Shown here piece by piece: positions 57,099 to 64,000 of a stretch of DNA of 64,000 bases; positions within the stretch are counted from its first letter, which is position 1; the number at the start of each line of letters is the position of its first letter. The DNA is from Closterium sp. NIES-65 (taxonomy: Eukaryota > Streptophyta > Zygnematophyceae > Desmidiales > Closteriaceae). The notes under the pieces were generated by a model that was not told the origin of the DNA, made no database searches, and saw nothing but the letters and a program-made list of their open reading frames with translations. Made by a program: the position numbers and the translations under genes. The DNA is taken from the NCBI GenBank assembly GCA_948144175.1, contig CANXME010000106.1, forward strand, positions 1,984,001-2,048,000, written 5' to 3'.

Positions 57099-57104
57099 AT
57101 ATAA

Positions 57105-57470
57105 CTCTTTGAGAAACCCATCCGTTCCAGTGTCGAATACAGGTACTCTCTGGACACGGAGACGTAGGTCTTTTGGAAATCCACTGGAAGCAGCATTCAG
57201 TTCTCGTCTTCTTCGGCAGCTGCATCAATCACATTCGCCACCAGTGAGACTGCCTCCGCCAGCCCTCCCCAGGAGGAGGCCGAACTGATTCCCCGAGATC
57301 ATTCGCAGTAAAGTTTGCTTGATTCTGTTTGCCATCTCCTTTGCCAGTAGCTTGTAGAAAATACTCAACAGCGTAATCGGTCGATTTTCCTTATGCCTCC
57401 TTGTCTCCTTTTTTGTGCAGGATTTTAGTAACCGCGGTAAAAAAGGAGTCCGACAGCACCGCCGTCTCCT
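57105..57470 (-). pseudogene. LINE ORF2, N-terminal reverse transcriptase
   Basis: Across frames the minus strand shows ILHKKGD near 57405, LLSIFYKLLAKEMANRIKQ near 57330 and MISGNQFGLL near 57290. These correspond to the 'P.Kk.d....yRPI.Ll...yKi..k.la.Rl......i...Q.gf..gr' opening of L1-type RT. The later catalytic motifs are absent because family A sequence starts at 57098. Frameshifts separate the pieces. Confidence 0.75.
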
Positions 57471-58529
57471 TAAAGGCCTTGACTTCTTTCATCACTGCCA
57501 GGGTTGAGAGCTACTTCATTCTTCACCAACTCTTCGTAAGTATCTTGAGCCGATAGGTCGCTTATCACTCTCCACCGCAGATTGTCCACTTTTCTTTCTA
57601 GGTGAGCAATAATCGCCTTTATTCGTTTCCTTTCCTCAACCACATGTGCCCTCATGCTTGCACGCAGATTCACCAATAGCCTGCCGATACTTTGATCTGG
57701 ATGTGCTGCCTGTATGTCCAGCACCGCCGAGATGATGCTCTTAGCTCCTTCCCCTCCTGCATGCGATGCCTGAAGTCTCCATAGCCCTGGGCCATTTCCA
57801 CTCGCATAAGCCGACTTGAGCGTCATCGCGGCCGCAAACCAATGGTCCGTCAATCTGTTGGGAAACATCACATGCTTTCCTTCCGTAACGTAACTGAGCA
57901 GCGAATGGGAGACTAAGCATGTGTCAATCCTCATGCTTATTTTTGCAGATCTTGAAAAGAAGCTGTACTCCTTACGAGTCAGGGATAAACTGCAAAAAGC
58001 GTCCTGCAGGTCCCAACTCGAGCAGATCCATAACATCCTTTCGTTCTCCGCCTGCGACCCAAGCTTCGAGGACTTATCCTAGCTCCAGATTGGTGATGAT
58101 ATTCAGATTCCCAAAGAAAACCGTATGCAGCATCACCCTCAGAGCCTGCACGAAGGGTGTTAGAACTTCTTTGAAGAAGATCCCTCTGGCTGATGCTTGT
58201 GCTGGGAAGTATGCCGCTAGCAGTCTGCATTTCAATTCGTGCCTGTTAATCACCACGCTTAGCAAGCGGCCTGACTCATGCTTTACTACATATGTGAATC
58301 TCATTCCTTGCAAGAAACCCAGCACCGCTACACCTCCTGCTCTCTGCGACGGCGCTACCACCATTTGCGCCTCTGCCCTAATCTGTGTCCAGAAATTGTG
58401 GTCAGCTACTACATGGGTCACCACGTTTGCTGCGTCTTGTTGCCACTTCCCGCAATGGTCCTGCTTGCCGCTGCTATCGAGTCCATTAATGTTGAGCTCA
58501 AGAAAGGTGAGGTTGTTGCACTTATCCAT
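57470..58529 (-). pseudogene. LINE ORF2, APE-type endonuclease
   Basis: It starts MDKCNNLTFLELNINGLDSSG, matching the 'WN.rGl.s..K' opening of APE endonucleases, which nick target DNA to prime reverse transcription. It continues with RAGGVAVLGF, then RLLAAYFPAQASARGIFF, then GNLNIITN (family norm GDFN). A frame change near 58050 leads to LQDAFCSLSLTRKEYSFFSR, ISMRIDTCLVSHSLL, LTDHWFAAAMTL and GNGPGLWRLQAS, matching 'DafR..hP....yTw......sRiD..l.s......sDH..v......GpG.WR'. The start was chosen because it is the first ATG before the endonuclease motif and follows ORF1 closely. Confidence 0.8.
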
Positions 58530-58699
58530 TTAACCACATCGTTGAGCCCCACAGCATTCACGGGCAGTTAATCCTCATTGCAACCATACATCTTGATACA
58601 GCGAAAGAGAGCATGGCACCAACTACACATTCTACACCCAAAATCCACCTTGTCGTGTCATCATCTGTCCCATCCTTGTGTTAGCAACTGAGCCGCTGA

Positions 58700-60183
58700 T
58701 CATTTCTTTGACGGCTTGACGATGAACTCCTTCTTGAAGGCGGCCAATTTCTGAGAGTGTTTGCTTGCGCGCGTTGCAGCACCGCCCTTCCGCAACCCTC
58801 CCTTGTGCCTAGCAGATGCGATATGAGCAGCCGCCTGCTCGAAACGATTCCCTTGAGCCTTCTTACATACAGTTTGCACACACACCCTCTCTTCTCGCGC
58901 TCCTCCGGTGGAGGTGAGTACAACGTCGGGGTCCCTCATGATACGTTTCATGAGGGCTGAGGCTTTTAGGGATGCAGCTGCGGGGAGAGATGAGCAAACA
59001 GCCGCCAGTATAAGGTAAGAAATGGGAGGCGGGCAGTAAAGACTACAATGGTAGTAGATAAATGGTATCTCATGAACGTTTTTTACCGTCAGGTTCCAAT
59101 TGGTGAACCTTTCTTGCCTCGGGGTGATGTAATGGTCATGATAATGAGACGTGTTGACCGCCGCGAAAATCGCAGGTCAGCAACGGGAAGTGAAGCAGGT
59201 ATCGCTTCACTGTCGGCGGATCCTCCACAAAGTACCTCCAACGGTACTTATTAGCAGCATGGGGAACGATCAACCCGTGAATATGGTCAGTATCCAACCC
59301 AGTGACCGGGTCAACAGTACGATGGATTCCAAATTCGCTGGCAAAAGCGCTCTTGCCACGTTTGACCAGCTTCGACACCACCAACAGGCGACAGATCAGC
59401 ACTGTAATGATCTCGGTCGGTATACCTTTGATCACAACCCTTCGCCGTCGGGTTCAATACGCATTCTCGAAGAAAGCACGTATCTTCTGGGTGTTGGCAG
59501 GTGAGGTCAATGATGTCGCCGTTCACGCACTCATGAAAGATGATTTGACTCCAGACAAAGTGCTCATCTCTGACATGGTTGAAGGTGACTTGCAGACGAC
59601 CATAGTGCGTGCCAGAAAAATATGTCGCCGTGAGTTCTTCGTAAGTCGTCGTCTGCAGCACATCTTGAGATAACCGCTCCTTCCAGTCCTCCAGCATCGC
59701 AGCAACCGTTACAGGAGCACGTGTAGCTTCTGGTTTCCTGAGAATTCGCACCAGCAAGGTTAGTGAGAACCGTTTCAAAGCAATGACACTGCTGCGTGAA
59801 TCCGGTTCCAAGTGGTCATCAGAGTCGTCACTCAAATATCTGTCGTCCTCGTCGTGATGAGCCAGAACCGATAGAGCCTCCTCCTCGTCTTACGTATTGT
59901 CGTCTGCATTAGTCTCCTCAGCAGCAGCCTTCTGGTCCTTATCAGCAATCCCCTACTCTCCTTTGGCAGCTTCTTTGCCTGATCCGTCTCCCTCGTCAGC
60001 ACTGCTTTGCAAGTTCAGTAAATTCTCAAATAGACCATTGACAACAGCAGATGCGGAGTCAGAAGGCGATCGCCCTTTGTCAGCAGCATCCTTCGCAGGT
60101 ACGTCAGGTACGTCAGCCACCTCATTTTCCTGATCATTATCAACCGTCTTCTTGCCAGTCTTGTTGTTGCAACCCTTCGCCAT
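58700..60183 (-). pseudogene. LINE ORF1, nucleic-acid-binding protein
   Basis: The start MAKGCNNKTGKKTVDNDQEN at 60183 is followed by a charged Asp/Ser/Glu-rich region, then a folded-looking part (LEDWKERLSQDVLQTTTYEEL, YGRLQVTFNHVRDEHFVW) about 59690-59440. After a frameshift near 59440 it continues IKGIPTEIITVLICRLLVVSK, KYRWRYFVEDPPTVKRYLLHF and CDFRGGQH near 59160, which resembles the first half of the Cys-rich knuckle of plant LINE ORF1. A basic tail (RHKGGLRKGG ... FIVKPSKK) ends at 58700. The role is inferred from order and from these motifs; I do not recognise an exact family. Confidence 0.6.
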
Positions 60184-60250
60184 GGTGCGATGATGAAAGT
60201 AGCTTGACAGCCCGATACTGGCTGATAAGCAAGCTGAACTGAGCACTTAT

Positions 60251-60860
60251 ATCAAAGCAGTTGTCGATTTATGTCTCTTGCGCTTGAAAGCGAAACGCTG
60301 TAGGTCCAGGCCGGATTTGACCGTTGGCTCCTTAGAGATTAACATCCAGCCTTAGTAGCTGGTTTCCTTGAACACTAAGAGACCTTGGGAGCTAGAGATT
60401 TTGATATTGACGCAAGTTGATGGTAAAGCAAGCTGTAGATTGCGATGGAATCTATCGAGTAGCTCATAGCCCTGATAATGACCGTGCGTAGAAGCCTAGC
60501 TTGATGTAATGTGTAGCATTGACGACAACTTGAAACTCAAGAAACAAGTGTTTAGGTTCTCGTAATGAACACTAAAAGAGCACCGTTGGAAAGAGCTTAA
60601 AGCCGTGCATCGATAGAATGCTTCAAATCTAGTATCAGGTAAGAAATTGGTACACATCGGCCGAGTTAAAGCTCTCCTCTATAGCCATGGCGTCATTGTC
60701 ATTAGGTGAGTGGGTCTTTAGCCGGACGCAGACCAAACGGCTTCAATCTTGAGAAATTGCATTTAACGTAAGCCTGAGTTTTACATGTCAAAATGCTGAG
60801 CTCTATAACTATGGAAGCTCAGTTCTAGGAAACGAGCAGGTGAGCAGAAGCCGGGAGTGA
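60251..60860. other. Unassigned AT-richer spacer
   Basis: About 600 bp with no supportable gene, repeat or RNA on either strand. Base composition is lower in GC than the flanks. It may hold the LINE 5' untranslated region near its left edge. Nothing else is recognised. Confidence 0.5.
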
Positions 60861-60863
60861 AAA

Positions 60864-61040
60864 ATGAGAGCAAAAGGCGAGTTGAACAGTTACTGCGTAC
60901 GGTATGCAAACACAATATCAGTCACTCTGCAGTTCGCTTACAACAACGCATCTCATGCGGCTACAGAAAAATCTCATATCTTCCTGTGTTATGGACGAGA
61001 ACATATCACTGCGTCGAGCGTCGAGTACCACAACAGCGGA
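60864..61040 (+). mobile_element. Ty3/gypsy integrase fragment
   Basis: The plus strand reads LNSYCVRYANTISVTLQFAY, then NNASHAATEKSHIFLCYGRE and HITASSVE. The 'FAYN.s.H.aT..SPF...yGr.P' block is diagnostic of the end of the Ty3/gypsy integrase core. Only about 175 bp are kept, so it is an old scrap that directly abuts a minus-strand copia fragment. Confidence 0.8.
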
Positions 61041-61047
61041 CTCCGCT

Positions 61048-61700
61048 TGAGGCCCTATAGACTCTTTAGCAGCTTGCAGAATCGACTGGTGCCATCAATG
61101 TAGTAGGCCAGTTTGTCCATGTAGAGCATGCGGTCCAGCTTGCTCCGCAGAAAGGCATTCTTCAGATGAAGCTGTATCAGATGCAAGCCGAGGACGGCTA
61201 TGATGCTGAAGAAAATGCGCAGCGTGACGTAGCTCCCCCGTCGCGTGTACGTCTCGTCATAGTCGGCGCCGTACACCTGCGTAAAGCCTTTCACAACCAC
61301 GTGAGCCTTCTCGCAGGCGACCGTGCCATCGATGTGGTACTTCGTCATCAGCACCGAACGGTTCTTTATAATGTTGACACCGCACGGACGCTTTACCAGC
61401 TCCCACATGCCATTGGCGATGAGGCTGCGGATCTTCTCGTCCCTCGCGGCCTTCAACGCCTTGCCCTTCTAGCTCGCCAATGCCTCCTTCACCGTCCTGT
61501 TGGCAATGTAACAGCGGTGCTCCGGGTCGGCATGCACGTCGGGATCGAGCTCGGGCAGGTCAATGTCGGCCTGCGCATCATTGAGCAGCATGTTGTAGGA
61601 AGTTGGCGGTAGAGAAGCGTGGTAACTCCACTTCTCTACAGGCTTGCTGAAGTTGGAGCGGGTAGAACGTCGCGGCTTTTCTTCTTTGACTGTGACCTCG
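61048..61700 (-). mobile_element. Third Ty1/copia family (C): linker and N-terminal RT fragment
   Basis: The minus strand reads SYNMLLNDAQADIDLPELDPD and EHRCYIANRTVKEALAS in the pre-RT linker, then GMWELVKRPCGVNIIKNRSVLM, AHVVVKGFTQVYGADYDETY, LHLIQLHLKNAFLRSKLDRM and GTSRFCKLLKSL. These match the copia RT opening (W.LV..P.g...i..rWV...K...DG), followed by GF.Q..G.DY.ETF and the region of the first catalytic Asp. It is clearly distinct from families A and B. A broken fragment; family A LTR L14 interrupts it at its right side. Confidence 0.85.
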
Positions 61701-62791
61701 TGTTGGATGCAAATTCACATTGCACGACATCCTGCCGTCTGTTTGTACGAGTATGCGTGTGCGAATGCATTTGCGTGTGAATGGTATGTTCGTGTGTTTG
61801 TTTGCTTTCGCAATTTTCGCTTGAAGCATTTGCAGGTACTCGCACAATGTGCGCTTCGGCATAACATTGTACGCGCTATGAACAGTACAAGCAGAAAGGA
61901 CGAGCTCGCAAAGGAACCCAAGATGGAAGCTTTGTGGTTCGGCTTACTTGATTGCGCAGATTCAGTTCTATCCAACTCGAAATTGTACTGTTTTGTTTGG
62001 TTGACTATAGTGTAGCAGGGCAGGCACTATAGGGGTACAATTTAGGTGAAGGTTGGATGTTGTTTGTCTGTATCTGCATGCTACAGGGCCAGGGGAAACC
62101 AGCGGAACCAGCATTTGGCTGGTTGGGAAAAGACAAAACAGGTTCTGTTTTTAGGACCTGAACCTGGTTGTTGTTTTCCCAGGTTGGAAAAACAGAACCA
62201 GAGGTTGTTCACCAACCTACCACCTGTTTTGTCCAGCCAGGTTGGTTCTGTTGCTTGGAATTATTTGGGATCATCCCTGGTTGTTCCCAGGTTGATTCCC
62301 AAGGTCCTTGCTAGCTAGAGCTATTTATTCCTTCTCTGTTTGAACCTGAATATAGTCAAATTGATTCAAGCGAATTCCTCCCTTCCTGGAATTTCGTTTC
62401 TACGCGGTGCGACGGCGGAATGCTACCCGAGTCAACGGTAGTACGCTAGCACTCCAACGCTAGGCTAACGCTGTCCGAGCCATAACTTCGTAATGGCAAA
62501 ACTTTTCGCGAGGCAACTTGGCTTATTTTAAAGCTCTTAGAGTGAGCTTCGATATAGTAAATTCTCAGCTTTATCCGATCTACGGTCTGCACGATACGCT
62601 GCGCGACGTTCAAGGTACTCTTGCTGTTTTGACTAAGTCCCTCTTGATCCCTCTTTCTACAAACTCACACCCGAGGATAGGGGCTGGTCTTGTACCAGGC
62701 ACCCAAGGACCCTTGGAGGTGACCCCGAGGAGAGGTTTTTAAGTGTGATAAAGTCTTAATAGCTTGAGTTTATTAGGCCCTTACACCAACA
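61701..62791 (+). repeat. Family A LTR (L14), complete
   Basis: 1,091 bp, from TGTTGGATGCAAATTCAC to TTACACCAACA. Its left edge lies in the family C linker (ACCTCG before the TG). It is followed by TTCCTGAAGCAG rather than by the primer-binding site, and the next 5 bp do not repeat the left flank. It carries the U3 cluster (about 62090-62300) and the U5 block. Confidence 0.92.
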
Positions 62792-63014
62792 TTCCTGAAG
62801 CAGTTCAACCCCGAGATCGATTGGGCAAGGTGTACATCTACAACAACGGGAAACAAGTGGAGCTGCGAAGCTTGACGGATACACGGAGCGATCTTCAAAC
62901 GACACTGGCACGGTTCGAACAGGCAGTGAACGAGAGTAACACGGGTTACTTAGCACTGGTTATAGCAGCAGCAGAGGAGGAGGTCTTGGAGCAGTACAAG
63001 GATATAATGCCCGA
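62792..63014 (+). mobile_element. Probable Ty3/gypsy protease-RT linker fragment
   Basis: It begins FLKQFNPEIDWAR, matching the 'WL...NP.IDW' motif between protease and RT in Ty3/gypsy polyproteins. A charged stretch in a neighbouring frame follows (GKVYIYNNGKQVELRSL ... AAAEEEVLEQYKDIMPDDQVF). It sits exactly between the family A LTR end and family A gag, taking the place of the leader and Gag N-terminus. An old scrap; the family call rests on one motif. Confidence 0.6.
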
Positions 63015-64000
63015 CGACCAGGTCTTCACTGTCGAGAAGTTTATGATGCTGAGGGCTATGATGCTTGGGCCTGGAAAATGCAACTTTATTTCCGTCAGAT
63101 CAGATTGCTTAAACTAATGATTGGGGAGGAGCCTAGACCGAGTGACCCTGCCCTTCAGGAATATTGGGATGAGCGCGCCTTGGCAGGCTACTACTTGATG
63201 TCGCAGAGTTTGGAGCTGAACCAGCGTCACCACGTCATGCACCTGCTGCCGGAGGTTGAGTGCGGTCCGAAGGCGTGGACGGTGTTGAAGGAGCTGCACG
63301 CCCCTACCTCCGTCGCTGCGATGCTCATGATGGAGAGGGGGCTGTCTGCGTTGCGCTTAAGCGAGGGAGAGCCGGTACAACCCATCCTGGACAAGATGCG
63401 TGATCTCTACGCGAAGCTGGCGATCGCGGGAATCACCTACCCGGAGCAGACCAAGTGCCTGAAGATGCTCTCGCTGCTGCCGGAATCGTGGCTTCAATTC
63501 ACAAGCGGATTGAGCCTGCCGCAGAACCAGAGCTTGTGGATGCTCGAGTGGGTGCGGACCAAGATTCTAGAGGAGAACTTCCGTCGCCGTCAACTGAGGG
63601 GTGGAGACGACGGCAGCAGCGGCTACGGGATGCAAGGGAGCTGACGTGGCAAAGGACGTGGCTTCGGTGGTGCTGGACGCGGTGCAAAGAAAGACGACGA
63701 CTCCAACGACCAACAAGGAGGTACCAGTTGGGGTCGCGGTGCGAAATCTGGACGTGGGGGCAAGTCGGGTGCTGGTGGCAAAATGAAAAGGAGTTGCTGG
63801 TATTGTGAGAAGCAAGGGCACCCCTGGTTTTTGTGCTATAAGAAACCCAATGGATGGACCCCCCAGAATCGTCACCAGGATGGCGGCGCGCGGAGGAACC
63901 AGAAAAACGGCGCCAACATGGTCGCTGATTCGTCTGACAACAACCCGAAGGGCAACGGCGGTGCGAAGAAGAAGAAGGAGCGCACCGCGGGCCAATTCTT
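63015..64000 (+). mobile_element. Family A Ty1/copia copy 14, gag region (continues past window)
   Basis: Plus-strand family A gag from the Gag core (WAWKMQ-like region near 63070; QLYFRQIRLLKLMIGEEP) through QSLELNQRHHVMHLLPEVECG and the Gly/Arg-rich stretch to the zinc knuckle (CWYCEKQGHPWFLC) near 63797-63838 and the following basic region. It runs off the right window edge. Broken, with a few breaks visible. Confidence 0.92.

Larger units (their letters stand above)
57099..60250 (-). mobile_element. LINE, 5' part: ORF1, endonuclease and start of RT (minus strand)
   Basis: Two-ORF L1-type LINE read leftward: ORF1 from the ATG at 60183 to about 58700, a gap of about 170 bp, then ORF2 from the ATG at 58529 with an APE-type endonuclease and the N-terminal part of RT, cut off at 57099 by family A copy 13. 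It is degraded by several frameshifts and stops. Its natural 5' end is unclear, probably between 60200 and 60300. Confidence 0.78.

Noticed and set aside
61696-62796. L14 as a solo LTR
   Set aside because: The flanks (CCTCG and TTCCT) do not match as target duplications, and family A gag follows 220 bp later, so it is better read as the 5' LTR of a rearranged copy.

Overview
This is a eukaryotic, almost purely repetitive window. I find no host protein gene, tRNA or rRNA that I can defend. The repeats point to the green lineage. Two Ty1/copia families have primer-binding sites matching TGGTATCAGAGC, the 3' end of plant initiator tRNA-Met. A LINE with an APE-type endonuclease is present, and so are Ty3/gypsy scraps. 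I guess a streptophyte alga or early land plant, but a species call is not supportable from the sequence alone.

Most of the window is one Ty1/copia family, here called family A. It has an LTR of about 1.09 kb (TGTTGGGTGC...TTACACCAACA) and an internal region of about 4.65 kb in the order gag, protease, integrase, RT, RNase H. I count 14 LTR copies and 14 internal copies on both strands. Many neighbouring copies share a single LTR (internal-LTR-internal-LTR), and orientation flips abruptly at 9497, 24705, 28724, 43805 and 55126. All copies look broken. The longest undamaged stretch is gag-protease-integrase at 25835-28724.

Layout: 1-9497 plus-strand copies 1 and 2 sharing an LTR; 9498-24705 minus-strand copies 3-6 chained by LTRs; 24706-28724 plus-strand copy 7; 28725-36590 minus-strand copies 8-10; 36591-42656 a GC-rich element of a second copia family (B), 6,066 bp with 132-bp LTRs, nested in the RT of copy 10 with a CGTAC target duplication; 42657-43805 the rest of copy 10; 43511-44563 a 530-bp tandem duplication spanning a strand-switch junction; 44564-50065 plus-strand copy 11; 50066-50640 a degenerate 30-bp minisatellite; 50900-52635 the 3' part of a minus-strand LINE; 52636-57098 family A copies 12 and 13; 57099-60250 the 5' part of what may be the same LINE; 60250-60860 unassigned; 60864-61040 a Ty3/gypsy integrase scrap; 61048-61700 a third copia family (C); 61701-64000 a family A LTR, a probable gypsy scrap and a family A gag.

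The products are parts of retroelement life cycles: capsid, protease, integrase and RT/RNase H for the copia elements, and an RNA-binding ORF1 plus endonuclease/RT for the LINE. They do not form a host pathway. The most informative content is structural: shared-LTR arrays, strand-switch junctions with templated filler, a very recent tandem duplication, and one young nested insertion.
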